This document shows, piece after piece, positions 44,488 through 56,033 of a stretch of DNA of 64,000 nt. A program made the translations under genes and the position numbers. Below the pieces are notes generated by a model that was not told the origin of the DNA, did not search any database, and was given only the letters and a program-made list of their open reading frames with translations. Origin of the DNA: Fallopia convolvulus (Eukaryota > Streptophyta > Magnoliopsida > Caryophyllales > Polygonaceae); the NCBI GenBank assembly GCA_964016875.1, contig OZ024730.1, positions 37,270,795-37,334,794 of the forward strand, written 5' to 3'. How positions within the stretch are numbered: position 1 is the first letter of the stretch; every line of letters begins with the position of its first letter.

Positions 44488-45453
44488 TTAGAACTCCAAC
44501 GCTTGCACTAGCCCTTCGAGGCTCATATTTTCACACTTTATCCGAATTAGCATTTCAGCAAAAAAAAAACTAGACGATCTAGGAAGCACTACTCTCTCAC
44601 CTAAGTCTATACAATTGCTACTCCTCATCAACTCATTGGGCCCCACACATCCACCCTCCGAATTCCACATGTCACCTTCTTCAATCGTCGATCCTCCTAA
44701 CCCCAACACCGGCTGATCTCCACGTGCGTCACACCCAATAGCGACGCTCACCTCCTCTAGTGGCACCTCCTCCGGGAACAGCTTCACCGCCCGGCAAAGT
44801 GGGCATGTCACGTGCGACGCCAACCACGTGTCAATACAACCAATGTGGAACACGTGACCGCAAAACGGTATGGCCTTCACACACTCCCCTACTTCAAACT
44901 CACTCAAGAAAATCGCGCAGTTGTCGACCATGATCCCCTGCTTCGCGCCACCACCGTCATAACCGTACAACGACAGCGAATCCACCGTGTTTGAATCCGC
45001 TCCCTTTGCCACTGACCTTTCCGAGAGGCTCGCCGGGCGGCGCCGGTGGAAGCGGTAGGAGTCGACAGCGGAGTAGTCGGTGAAGCGGCGGATGTAGATT
45101 GAAAAGAATCCCATGAAAAACAGAGCGGTGAGGAGGAGGAGAAGCGTGAGGGCCATGGAGGAATCGAACGGCAGGTTTGGACTATAGGAGCTGAATCCTC
45201 CATTGTTGGTGTAGCTGTATCCTTCAATGCTTTCGCTTTGATTAAGGTGGCTGAAATTGAAGCTCGGGCGTGGGCTCTTAGGGAGTGCAGACGACGTGCT
45301 CGACGAAATGCCTGACCGAGAATCTGTGAAGCTTGGGTCGTGCTCTTGTATAAATAGTATCTTTCTAGTGCGTGGTTCCATTTTGAAATCAAAGGTGGGT
45401 GGAATTTGGGTATTGGGAGATTGAGAAATATGGGAGGTAGAAGAAGAAGCCAT
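44488..45453 (-). CDS. ATL-type RING-H2 protein lacking one zinc ligand, 321 aa
   Basis: Single exon, as usual in the ATL family. The ATG at 45453 is used because the longer frame starts at a GTG. The N-terminus is Ser-rich; one transmembrane segment lies at residues about 100-121 (MALTLLLLLTALFFMGFFSI). The RING-H2 spans residues 179-220 with ATL spacing: Cys179, then Phe182 where the second Cys should be, Cys198, His200, His203, Cys206, Cys217, Cys220, and the IDTWLASHVTCPLCR signature. The Phe182 codon is TTC (44910-44908), one base from a Cys codon. The GLD motif usually found before the RING is not recognisable. ATL proteins are membrane E3 ubiquitin ligases; loss of a zinc ligand should weaken or abolish E2 binding. 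No stop or frameshift, so it may be a young pseudogene, a dominant-negative form, or a sequencing error at this base. Confidence 0.82.
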   Translation of the reverse strand: MASSSTSHISQSPNTQIPPTFDFKMEPRTRKILFIQEHDPSFTDSRSGISSSTSSALPKSPRPSFNFSHLNQSESIEGYSYTNNGGFSSYSPNLPFDSSMALTLLLLLTALFFMGFFSIYIRRFTDYSAVDSYRFHRRRPASLSERSVAKGADSNTVDSLSLYGYDGGGAKQGIMVDNCAIFLSEFEVGECVKAIPFCGHVFHIGCIDTWLASHVTCPLCRAVKLFPEEVPLEEVSVAIGCDARGDQPVLGLGGSTIEEGDMWNSEGGCVGPNELMRSSNCIDLGERVVLPRSSSFFFAEMLIRIKCENMSLEGLVQALEF

Positions 45454-45485
45454 TGAGGAGGCAGAGATGATGCAGACAGAACTCG

Positions 45486-45493
45486 CCACGTGG
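45486..45493. promoter_or_regulatory. G-box CCACGTGG upstream of the RING-H2 gene
   Basis: A perfect palindromic G-box lies 33 bp upstream of the ATG (minus-strand gene). G-boxes bind bZIP and bHLH factors. It may fall within the transcribed leader, so a role is only possible. Confidence 0.4.
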
Positions 45494-45729
45494 GGCCTGC
45501 TTATGTTTCAATCTCTAGAGTTTATGTGAATGGTATGGTATTCCATTAAATTTTACATTTTCTTTAATTGGTTACACAAAACCAGCAAAACCAGCAATTT
45601 GATATCTTTTGTGAATTTTCTAAGAGGTAACTAGTAATAGTCCACAGATTCAGTCCATAGAAAGGTTAAATTCGATCAGTTGACGTGGTTGGTGTGCAAC
45701 CTATATACCAGCCAATATATTCTTGTTCC
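45494..45729. other. Upstream flank of the RING-H2 gene
   Basis: AT-rich with no recognised gene; the likely promoter of the RING-H2 gene is cut short by the solo LTR 276 bp from the ATG. Confidence 0.4.
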
Positions 45730-47061
45730 TGTTGAAGGGTTTCTTGAACAAATAAATTTATATTCAAGACCCTGTTGAGTATAGCGGAGTCAGGTTCGTC
45801 CACGGGAATGAGATTAGGGCCAAAGATTAGTTGATAAACTAAGAAAAGCAAATAAACACGAAGGGGTACAAACACACAAGGGCTCGAGCTCGACTTTAAG
45901 TGGGTCGAAATCGATGCAAAATCACAAGTTTTAAATCAAATATAAAAGGCAAATCCTAGGGCTAGGGCTACCATAACAACAACCATACATGCTTTCAACG
46001 AGAATCCATAACCATCATGCAATCTAGATCATAGAAAAGTCAACTGTCACAAACAATTCAAGTTATTCAATCAACTGTCGCAAATTAAACAACTTTCTAT
46101 CTATCCTTCAACCTAGGAATATCAACTTTCGCAAATAATCCTATTAGAACTAGTCAAAGCAATCAAATTTACAATTTCGCTTTTAGGTTAATTGCAAGAC
46201 ATGCCTCAACTTTCGCAAAGGATTTAAGCACAAGATAGATAGATATAATCTTCAAGCATTCAAGTCATGAATTCAAGTTTAGACATGCATGATTGTGTTG
46301 GGTTTTCACCCAACCCTAGAATCTAAGAAGACTACTCACACATTGAAAAGAAAGAAGAAGACATGATCATAAAAATAAAGAGGTCTTACAAAATTTCTCC
46401 AACTTGTCTTCCAAGTCTTCCTCTTAATATCCAAATAACCTCCAAACAAAGCTAGCAAAAGATCTCCCTCAACTAGAAGGTCTAGCCCCCTTTTATAGAG
46501 AAAAAGGAGCCCTAATTACACTAGGAAACAAGATAAAACTACTTCCTAAAATAAAAGATAGAATATATCCATAAAGATCTCGGAATAAGGGAGAGTCGAC
46601 GCCCTGATCGACCCACATAGGGTCGTTCTCGACCCCCTTGGGGTCGGTCCTGAGGCTTACAATTTTGGGTGGGTCTAGCACGACCCCCCTGGGGGTCGGT
46701 CCTGAGAGCTTGTTCGAACAACCTTGAGTAAAACTTGCGTAGAAGATTCGTTACAACTCCGTTTGACTCGATTCTTTTTCCTATGTTCTTGTAACGCATT
46801 TCTCTATCTCTTTCCAAGCTCAAACTTGATCTTCAATGACTTTACTTGAGCGCTTCATCTCCATCTTCTCTTGTAATGCTCCAAACTCTTCTTCTAAGCT
46901 CCAAAACTCCTACAAAATGACACAAAAGGTGCGTAGCTTCCGAATCTCAAGGAAATACGAAAACTAAAGCAAAAAGACTCAAAAGCATAAAACTTAAGCA
47001 CGAAAACCAACTAAATCTATTGTATCTAGATACTAAAATCCTACCTAAAAAGCGGACATCA
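45730..47061 (-). mobile_element. Athila-like solo LTR with 5-bp target duplication
   Basis: A 1,332-bp LTR, TGTTGAAGGGTTTC...AGCGGACATCA, homologous end to end with the LTR at 2735-4035 and in the same orientation. Identical GTTCC flanks lie at 45725-45729 and 47062-47066. No internal domain, so it arose by LTR-LTR recombination after insertion. Confidence 0.92.
46621..46707. repeat. Two paired-palindrome modules in the solo LTR
   Basis: Pair A: GGTCGTTCTCGACC at 46621 with GGTCGGTCCTGAGG at 46642, offset 21 bp. Pair B: GGTCTAGCACGACC at 46672 with GGTCGGTCCTGAGA at 46694, offset 22 bp. The LTR at 2735-4035 has only one pair at the equivalent place, so pair number varies between copies. The cores have diverged from TCGTTAACGA while the spacing is kept. 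Confidence 0.8.
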
Positions 47062-47477
47062 GTTCCTAGACCCGGGACCGGTTCTGGCCGGTTCTAAGGC
47101 TGATTACTCCCGGTAATTGTAACTGAAAATAATAAAAAAATAAAAAAAACTTCATTTTTGACCTCTGAACGAAAACCGCGCCCGGGTTACCCAAACCGTG
47201 GTCGCAGTTTGGTTATTTTGTATTTTTTTGTGTTGGAACCTGCGGTTCCACCCGGTTCCCCTATTTCGGAACCGTCGATTCACCAGTTCCAGGGGTGGAG
47301 GAACCAGAATCGGAACCTCAGTGACGTGGTTCCGATTCTGGTTCAAGCCAGTTTCCCATCGGTTTCGGAATCGACGAGAAACTGGCCTCCGCAAGAGTTC
47401 AAAGTAATCATCATCTAATATATTCTCTTGCGTTGAAAAATACATGTTATTCGACTTACGGTATATTGGTGAAGGAT
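47062..47477. repeat. GGTTCC-rich repeat block with a perfect hairpin
   Basis: GGTTCC/GGAACC-type words occur many times (GGGACCGGTTCTGGCCGGTTC at the left, then about 47240-47400), as in the subterminal repeats of some plant hAT elements. A 17-bp perfect inverted repeat, GAACCAGAATCGGAACC (47301-47317) and its complement (47328-47344), encloses a 10-base loop. The solo LTR inserted at a GTTCC of this block. Confidence 0.6.
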
Positions 47478-47993
47478 TGTTAGGCTCTCCAGAATTGGGC
47501 CCATATCCGCTGATCAAACTAGCAAAGCCCACGATTACCAGCACTACCATATATGCTAAGGCAACGACAAGATCATGGTTAGCGGCATAATCTCCGAGTA
47601 ACAACCACGACATTAATGGCGTTAGCGACATTCACGGGGTTTAATGGTGAGCCATTAAGCTCACAACGGTCAAGATATGGAGAAGGGCTATAAAATTACG
47701 TCCAGAAACAGAAGAGAGACACGAAACTACTCACCTTCAATCGGCAAATCTCACAGTCTTCCTTTGAAATCCATTGTTACATATTCGAACGATTATCGTT
47801 TTGTCGATCCCTCTTGTAAATCATCAAGGCTTTGTTACAATCTTATCACCGTCTTAATCCAATTGAGATACTTCTTACAATCATTATTTACTTCTTTCTC
47901 TTGAATTTCTATTTGGCTTACGAGTTTAACGCGCTTGTTGGTTGAGTTTCCCTCGTTATACCAAGTAACGCGTTTACGTGTTGAATCTGCCCA
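47478..47993 (+). repeat. 5' LTR of the Tat-like element
   Basis: TGTTAGGCTCTCC...CTGCCCA. Contains GGGCTATAAAATTACG (about 47684), a TATA box in the U3/R border. It aligns along its whole length with 56239-56768, with substitutions and a few indels. Confidence 0.85.
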
Positions 47994-47999
47994 AAATAA

Positions 48000-48018
48000 T
48001 TGGTGCCCACCGTGGGGC
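48000..48018 (+). promoter_or_regulatory. Primer binding site of the Tat-like element
   Basis: TTGGTGCCCACCGTGGGGC follows the 5' LTR after a few bases. It resembles the TTGGCGCCCACCGTGGGG signature found in Tat/Retand-type elements (family knowledge). Confidence 0.75.
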
Positions 48019-48067
48019 CTCAACCAAGAAGAATCATCGAAAATCATAAACTCTACTGGCGTGTAAG

Positions 48068-49830
48068 ATGGACGGCATTCACGCTACATACAGCCATGTC
48101 GATGATCCCAAGAACAACGTAAACAATCAAGGAGTCGATGGCCAGCAAACCGAAAACGTGACGGAAGGACACGAACTAAGTTCCGGAGATGGCAACGAGA
48201 ATCCTACCACTTCTGCGACTTTTGAGCAAGGAACGACGTCTAATTCTGATGTCATTGCTGAATTACGAGCATCCATGATTGCCCTTCAAAAATATCTGGA
48301 GAGCCAGATTGATGCTCACGTCAAGTTTTTTGAGGTATAGGAAAAACAAATCGAAACTTTGACTAATGAATGCAACTTGCTTCAATCTCAGGTACAATCA
48401 ACAACAAATCGCCAACGCGTTTGTGGAACAATGGATGGTGTCGCTCGCCGGCTGAACATGGATGATCCGAATCTTGTGACCCCAGATGATGGAGACCGGT
48501 AACAGGTTATCAAGTAAATAGTAATTCTTTAAGGGTTGTCAGAGAAGATGCTGAGGTATTCCAATTATGGGAGCGCCTCAAAGCCTTGGAGGACCAAATT
48601 ACTCAGGTCCCAAGGGCCCCACAACCGATAGTTATGGAAAGGCGGGACGGATATACTGGTTCCCCCTTTGTACTATTTATCACCAGGGTAGACATCTCTC
48701 GAAAGTATCACGTTCCTGACGTACCTAAATACGAAGAGGTTACGGATCCAAAGCAGCATATAGCTGCATTTAAACACGCCATGAATATTAGCACAGTCCC
48801 TTTTGATTGAAGGAAATTGTTATGTGTCGGTGGTTTGGTAACACGTTATCTAGACTAGCACTTAACTGGCATTCTCATTTACCTCTTGGAAGTATTTCAT
48901 CCTTTATTGAGTCGGTTGACAAATTCAGGGTCAGGTTCGCAAGTAGCCGACATGCCAAGAAGCGTTCTAGCGATCTGTATCGTTTGGTCCAAAAACATGG
49001 CGAATCCTTGAAAGCCTTCTTAAACAGGTACATATAAGAGCTGGTCACTATAGAAGGGTGCGACGCAACCACAATTGTTGAGGCGTTTCGAAGAAAAATC
49101 TCAACTGGTAATCCTGATCTTTACTGTGAATTAAATAAGTATCCTTGCTCGAATTTCGATGAGGTGGAGGTAAAGGCGTTGGCACATGTGCGGTTGGAAG
49201 AAGATGACTTTTCTCCAAAAAGATCGCTAGTCCTCACCGACCAGAGCGCCGACACGGACGACGAGAGACCAGATATGTTCCATACTCTAACTCTTCTCCA
49301 GCCAAACCGACCATAAACATGACATCTTCCAAGGCGTACAAACGATATGAAGATCCAAAGTTACCTCTGAGGTTATCTCACTATAACTTTCGGGTAGACC
49401 CGATAGAAGTGGTCCTGACTCTCAGCAACTGGGGGTTACCATCAAATGGCCGAGGAAGAGTAACACGCCCGCATACTAGAAAGACAAATCCAAATGGTGT
49501 GATTTCCACTTTGACCACGACCATAGAACGGATGAATGTATCGCGTTACGGAAAGAGGTATATGAGTTGTTGCGCAGGGGGTATCTCAAGGACCTAATAT
49601 CGGAAAGAGCGAGGGAGCAATTAGAACGCAACAAAGGAAAAGTCGGTCCACCACCATCACCCAAGCATACAAGGGTAATTAATGTCATCACCGGGGGATT
49701 CGAGGTCTATGGTGTGACTTATTTCGCCGCTAAGAGAATTGTAAGGAATACTTGGAGGGAGGAGCCCGGAATTTCAGTTCGGAGGGGCCACGAGGTGATG
49801 CCCATCACCTTTGACGACATTCAATAAGAA
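48068..49830 (+). pseudogene. Gag of the Tat-like element
   Basis: The start ATG at 48068 (MDGIHATYSHVDD) opens a 90-codon N-terminal piece. The retrotrans_gag core lies at 48690-49040 (DVPKYEEVTDPKQHIAAFKH, then WFGNTLSRLALNWHSHLP and LVQKHGESLKAFLNRY). It is followed by a zinc-knuckle-poor linker to about 49830. Stops at 48340, 48808, 49036 and others and frame changes break it. Confidence 0.8.
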
Positions 49831-49848
49831 GAAATCCATCATGATTGT

Positions 49849-50343
49849 TTGATTATTTCTTTAACAATAGCAAACATTCTTGTTAGACGAGTTTTGATTG
49901 ACAATGGAAGTTCTACTAATTTCCTCATGTTGGATGATTTGTACAACTTAGATTTGGGCCTAGATGATATCACGAAGAATTCTACGATGTTGGTAGGCTT
50001 TAGCGGTGAATCACGCAAAAAACTGGAAGAAATCTCGCTACCTACCATCGCATGCAGAGTAAACTATTAGGTGAAATTTCAAGTACTCGATTGTCCATCA
50101 CCATTCAAAGTTATATTGGACAAGCCTTGGATCCATGGAATGAAGGCCATCCCTCCAACTTATCATCAATGCGCGAAGTTCCCATCGCCGTGTGGAATAC
50201 AAAAAATCAAAGGAGAGCAAAAAATAGCAAGGAAATGTTACTCAGTGACTATGAGGGCGATGACTTCCAGTGCTCAACGGGTCGAAACGGAGAAGAAGTT
50301 TTCAGCATAGTAATTAAAGGACTGCAAGACTCCAACTTATTAC
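49849..50343 (+). pseudogene. Retropepsin region of the Tat-like element
   Basis: VLIDNGSSTNFLMLDDLYNL gives the catalytic D-N-G-S-S form typical of this lineage's protease. A stop (TAG) follows CRVNY at about 50068, and the segment then continues in another frame. Confidence 0.78.
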
Positions 50344-52143
50344 GTGAAGCCTGAAATGCACGAGCTCGAAGAAGTCGCTCTTGATCCACTTGACCCATCA
50401 AGAAAGGTCCGAATTGGAGCGGACCTAGAGCCAAAATTACGAGAACAATTAGTTGGATTCTTACGGTCCTATAGTAATTGCTTCGCTTGGTCGAATGAGG
50501 ACATGGTAGGAATTAGTCCTAACGTGATTACGCATACACTAAATGTCAACCCAAAAGTCGCACCAGTCAAACAAAAAAGGCGTAAGTTTCCACCAGAATG
50601 CAATCAGGTAATCAATGACGAGGTAAAATCTTTGCTTGAATCTGGTAAAATTAGAGAAGTAAAATATCCCGATTGGTTGGCGAATGTTGTAGTTGTAAAG
50701 AAAAAGAACGGGAAGTGGCGCGTTTGCATCGACTTTACCGATTTAAACAAAGCATGTCCCAAAGATTCATTTCCCTTGCCTCATATCGATGCAATGGTGG
50801 ATGCAACAACGGGACATGAACTCTTGACTTTCATGGATGCATTCAGTGGATATCATCAAATAATAATGCACCCTAATGACCAAGAAAAAACCGCATTCGT
50901 AACAAATCAAGGGACTTATTGTTATAAAGTTATGCCTTTCGGATTAAAAAACGCAGGTGCTACTTATCAGAGATTGGTTAATAAGATGTTTCAGGAAAAA
51001 CTGGGGGATACCATGGAGGTATACATCAACGACATGTTAGTCAAGTCTTTGCAAGCGAAAGATCACATCCAACACTTGGAGGATGTGTTCCAAATTTTGC
51101 GGAACTATCAGATGAAGCTGAATCCGACTAAGTGTTCCTTTGGAGTCACATTGGGAAAATTCCTTGGATATATAGTCATGCAAAGGGGAATTGAGGCGAG
51201 TACAAATCATATCAAAGCTATCATGGAGTTGCAATCACCACGATGCGTCAAAGACGTTCAAAAGCTGACAGGACGAGTAGTTGCACACACCCGGTTTATA
51301 TCCATGTCATCAGATAGGAACAAGTTACACTACGACATTCTAAAGAATAACAAGTCGTTGGAATGGACAGAAGCGCATGAGGAAGCATTCCAAGAGTTAA
51401 AGAAGTACCTATCTCATCCACAAATACTGCCAAAGCCCAAACCAGAAGAAATACTATACGTCTACTTAGCAGTGACAGATGTAGCCGTGAGCGCTGTTTT
51501 GATTCGAGAAGAGGATGGGAACCAATTACACATTTACTATGTAAGCAAAACCCTACTCGATGTAGAAACCTGGTATTCACCTGTAGAAAAACTCATATTA
51601 TCTTTGGTAATGGCATCCGTTAAATTACGTCCTTATTTCGAAAGTCATTCTATTATTATGAGGACTAATTTTCCAATGAAGAGTGTTATGTCAAAACCAG
51701 AACTATCTGGTCACTTGGTAAGGTGGTTAATTCACTTTAATGGGTATGATTTCACTTACGAGCCATGGACAACAATGAAGTCTAAAGCTTTGGTAGATTT
51801 TGTGGTTGACTTCACTCCTACCCTACCAAAAGAGGAAGATCAGGAGGTGTTACGAGTTGAAAGGTCACTAAGTACTGGCAAGTGGTTAATGCATACGGAT
51901 GGAGCGTTGAATCAAGTAGGTGTAGGGCTGGGGGTAGTCATGAAGTCGCCACAAGGGGATATGATAGCCCAGGCCATTTGTTGCATGTTCAAAGCTACAA
52001 ACAATGAAGCAGAATACGAAGCAATCATCGCATGGTTAATCATTGCTAAAGAGTTAAATGTTCAAGAGATCGAGGTAATATGTGATTCATTACTTATCGT
52101 TAATCAAGTCATGAATTCATATGTTGCCAGGGACTCAAAATGA
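50344..52143 (+). pseudogene. RT and RNase H of the Tat-like element
   Basis: An 1,800-bp open stretch. RT blocks: WRVCIDFTDLNKACPKDSFP, LTFMDAFSGYHQI, YCYKVMPFGLKNAGATYQ, then YINDMLVKS where the family has Y-V-D-D-M-L-V, so the first catalytic Asp is Asn. RNase H of the Ty3 type plus the extra plant-type RNase H (LMHTDGALNQVG, ATNNEAEYEAI, EVICDSLL) follow. A stop at 52141-52143 cuts the RNase H end. Long openness with a dead active site suggests recent decay. Confidence 0.88.
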
Positions 52144-53600
52144 AGCCGTATTTGGAGAAATTTCAAGGGATTGTCAAAGGATCAAGCATTTTGAAACAAA
52201 ACAAGTACCTTGAGATGCCAACGCGCAAGCAGACGCTCTAGCAAATCTTGGATCCGCGATTGATCCGTGGGAGTACGACAAGATACCATTTGTATACCTG
52301 GACGCACCTTTTATAACAAAAGAGACAGAAGTGTTCGAGGTTCGAGACACCGATATAGCTACTTCATGGGTAACACCTTACCTGAAGTGGTTACGAGATG
52401 GGATCTTACCTAATGACAAAGAAGAAGCTCGACGACTTAAGGTAAAGGCTTCTACTTTGGCTATTAAGGATAACATCTTGTTCAAGTACATGTCTTCAGG
52501 ATTATACGCACGATGCGTGAAGGAATATGCGGTACAAAAGGTGTTAAAAGACATTCATGATGGAGAATGCGGGAACCATACTATGGCCGCAACTTGGCAA
52601 AGAAAGCAATCAGGATGAGATATTACTGGCCTACCATGAACAAAGATGCATCTGAGTTTGCTCGAAGGTGTGACGCGTGCAAGCGTCATGGGCCAATTAC
52701 ACATCAGCCACTAGAGTTACTACATCTTATAACATTCCCTTGGCCATTCATGAAATGGGGGATGGAAATTGTGGGAAAACTTCATCCAGCTTCAGACAAC
52801 GTGTTTACATATTGGCCATGACCGATTACTTCTCCAAATGGATCAAAGTCGAAGCCTTAAAGAAGTAAAAGACGTACAATTCATTTCTTTTATCAAGAGG
52901 AACATTCTCAACAGATTCGTTGTGCCATCAACTATAGTTTTTGAAAACAGCTCTCAGTTTATTAGTGAGAAAACAAGATCTTTTTGCCAACAATACAACA
53001 TTCAGTTAGTGATGTCCACTCCGCGATATCCTCATGCCAATGGTCAAGCGGAAGCAAGTAATAAGGTTATCATGAACAACTTGAAGAAACATCTTAAAGA
53101 AGCTAAAGGGAAGTGGGCTGACGAGTTACCCCTTATTCTTTGGTCACATCGAACAACTCCCAAAACTGCTACTGGGCATACACCTTTCTCATTGTGTATG
53201 GTTGTGAAGATGTGTTACCAGTCAAAATAACTTTGCCCACAACCCGATACGGTCTCACCACTGAGGAGTCTAATCGATACAACTTGTTTCACCACCTGGA
53301 TACAGTCGACGAGTTACAAGATGAAGCATCTGTTCGCATGGCGGCATATGGACAGGGGGTGGCTTGAAGTTACAATAAAAAAGTTAGAGCAAAGGTGTTT
53401 CAAGTAGGTGATTGGGTATTACAGAAAATCTTTTGAAACACCCAAGAACCAAATGCTGGGAAATTAGAAGCCAGATGGGAAGGGCATTATCAGATTACGA
53501 AAGTCGTTGGACAAGGGGCCTACGAGTTAGTTTCTCACGACGGAAAGGTAGTCCAAGGAGTTGGAACACGACGAATCTGAAACTCTATCACTTTTGAAAA
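52144..53600 (+). pseudogene. Integrase of the Tat-like element
   Basis: Zinc-binding part near 52560-52680 (GECGNHTMAAT, YYWPTMNKDASEFARRCDAC). Core region: KWGMEIVGKLHPASD, where the first catalytic Asp of the D-D-E triad is Glu; FENSSQFISEKTRSFCQQYN, where the second Asp is also Glu; HANGQAEASNK, keeping the third acid. Several frame changes (52618, 52821, 53230, 53400). Not functional. Confidence 0.8.
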
Positions 53601-54897
53601 ATCCAAACAAGACGCAACAAGGTATTCATTTATTACTTGATCTTACTTATCAAATTTATTTACATTATTTTACCCTACACACATGGAGCAACAACGACAT
53701 TAACAACTAACAAGGGATGTCGTGTGACGTTACAAGCCAAAATATGGGCCCTTGCCTTACAATCAAGCTACAATGTGCACACAACGACTAGTCACAAGAT
53801 GCAAGAGACGAGAAGCACGTTAATGACTCTAGAGCAAGAGGAGTCTAACACGGAGAGACACGTGTATCTTTGATCTGGGATTTATTATTAATAAAATTAA
53901 GTACATTCAATTTCAAAGTTCCGTCTCATTACCTATCTCTCTCTCTCTCTCTCTCTTAGCATTTAACACAAAGCGCTATTACAATTAAACTCGATCAAAC
54001 ACTATTAGCAACCTTCTGCTTAGATGCGTTGACCTCTATCCTAGGCCGCCTTTATCCAATCATGTACAACTTGCAAAATAAACACGTAGGCAAGCAAAAT
54101 ACCATGCATCATTCATAAAGGCCCTTGGCTATAACACCAAAGGGTAAAGTATCAATCGCAAAATACACAAGGCCCCACGATACAAGCGACCAAATCAAGT
54201 TGTTTAATCCCAACACTTTGGGAGATCCAAAATAAAAACATTCATAAGAAAGGGAAAAAAGAAACACAACACTACTCATTTGCAGCATCCTCAGAAGCAT
54301 TAGGACCTTCAGCATCCTCAACCTGAGCTAATTCCTTAGCGACCTGAGAAATATCATCCACAATGGAAAACTTCTTGGATGTTGACCTCGGGAAACAATC
54401 TCTTGAACTGCTCTCTCTCTCTTTGAAGGCATCCCAGGCAGTATGCTTTCCAATAGCGAATTCTTCCATCATCTCAACGCGAGCCCTCCAAGACCAGTAG
54501 TCGGCAGTATCTTTGATTTTTTTAGCAAGCGCAACTTCCTTCTTTGAAAACAACTTGAAATTTGTCCTCCCAATCCTCAGCACATGCAAACTTCTCCTCA
54601 ACAACTTTCGTAAGCTCCTCAATCTTCTTCTCTAGGGACTTCTTCTCATATTCCAGAGGGCACTCTATTTCTTTCCAGTTGAAGACTCATCTGGATCTGA
54701 GAAAGTTGGTCGGGTTGGCCCTTGAAGGACTTGAAAGTCGACAGGGTAAGCTGGAAGTTCTGTAAAACTAAACACGTCAGTACAATGCGAAAACAAAAAT
54801 ACACAAAGGTAAAAGAGGATCCAAACCTACCAATGAGCGACCAGCATTTCCCCGAAGAAGTCTGTCATGCTAGATCGATGAGTTGTACCCCAATGAC
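53601..54897 (+). other. Post-pol noncoding region of the Tat-like element
   Basis: No plus-strand domain. A (CT)n tract lies at about 53933-53957. The minus strand from 54897 down to about 54250 has frames rich in Lys, Glu and Arg (coiled-coil-like, e.g. KEVALAKKIKD and QVAKELAQVEDAE) that are probably the 3' part of the antisense gene. Confidence 0.5.
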
Positions 54898-56033
54898 AGT
54901 TCACATGCAATGGAAGCAGGGAAGACAAGCATTTTTCCGATCCAAAGACATCATAGTCCCGAGTAAGTCGGTTAGACTGGGGGTAGCATTCTTCTTGGGA
55001 GAGGAATTCTTGGAAGTAGATGGAAGAGTTTTTGGAGGAAGAGATGTCGTTAAAGAAGTGTCCACAGTCGAGACCACCTCCGCCTTTCGCTTCTTCCGTG
55101 CCTTAACACGCTCCATAGTAGTGAGTGTTGTAGCAGAGTGAGTAGTCTTGGAACCTGAAAATGTACAAGTATACAAGGTCATACAGAGCAAACACGTTAA
55201 AATGGGAAAGAAGGCGTCAATACTTACTTGACATCTCAGAATCTTCTAGATCGGCAAAGTATGCTTCCACGAGTTTTGAATAGGGTCTTTCGTCCTCCGA
55301 AAGAGCTTCTATACAGGACACCAGTTGAGCAGACACCTTACGAGGATGAAGGAAGAGAGATCCACTGCAATAAAAACAACAAACGTAGTCAAGAGTTAAC
55401 ATCATTCAGAAAATGCAAAGCAGATCAGTGGAGAACATGCTACCTGTAGCACGACAACAGGGTTTCAGAAAAGAGGAATCAATCCCTAAAGAAGATAATT
55501 TTACAAAGAAAAACTTGTCCGTCCAACCACGATCCGACTTCGACATGTTCCAAATCAAGTCGGATTTGCCTTTTAGGGTTTTCAGGGTAAAACGGCCAGG
55601 TCCACCCTTTGAAAGCCTGTAGTTGCAAAGAAAATCAACAGTCTTGAAAGGGATGTCATGAGAAGTACATAGAAGGTCAACCACCAGCAAGAGCCTCCAG
55701 GCTTGGGGAAGCACTAATACGGGCGACATGTTAAGGGTAGTAAGAAAATCGACCACAAGAGGGGAAAAAGGAAAGCGGTGGCATATGAAAAAGGGGTATT
55801 CGTATAGGCATACCCAGTCCTCATTAAAAGAATCGGCCCAAACGCCGAGAGGAGGAAAATAAACTTAAGCAGAGGCTTAGGAATCCAACAGAGTACGCGA
55901 AAGAAGATGGTTCAAAGGAGGTGTTGTCTTTTTGATGGCAAGGAGTAAGAACGCCAGAACGAGTAAACAGAGGAGGGTTGGAAGGTTCATAGTAATGAGA
56001 GAAGGACTCGGTGGAGGAGATGGAATCCGCCAT
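54898..56033 (-). pseudogene. Antisense gene of the Tat-like element with splice-like borders
   Basis: The gene runs against pol. Exon 1 (56033-55444) starts MADSISSTESFSHY and contains the block DSFNEDWVCLYEYPFF, FPFSPLVVDFL and KSDRGWTDKFFFVK, which fits the 'putative gypsy-type transposon' domain (Transposase_28, PF04195 as I recall it). Its end is CTACAG|GTAGC. Exon 2 (55364-55228) follows a TTTATTGCAG acceptor and ends CAA|GTAAGTATT. Exon 3 (55154 to a stop near 54898) follows ACATTTTCAG and holds a basic stretch (RVKARKKRKAE). The exon 2-3 join keeps frame; the exon 1-2 join as I place it does not, and exon 1 has a frameshift near 55855. The function of such antisense ORFs is unknown. 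Confidence 0.68.

Noticed and set aside
47152..47631. 159-codon minus-strand ORF
   Set aside because: It spans the GGTTCC repeat block and the 5' LTR start, so it is a chance frame across an insertion junction.
53933..53957. (CT)n tract as a regulatory feature
   Set aside because: An ordinary microsatellite; a similar one occurs at 61209-61237 in an unrelated LTR.
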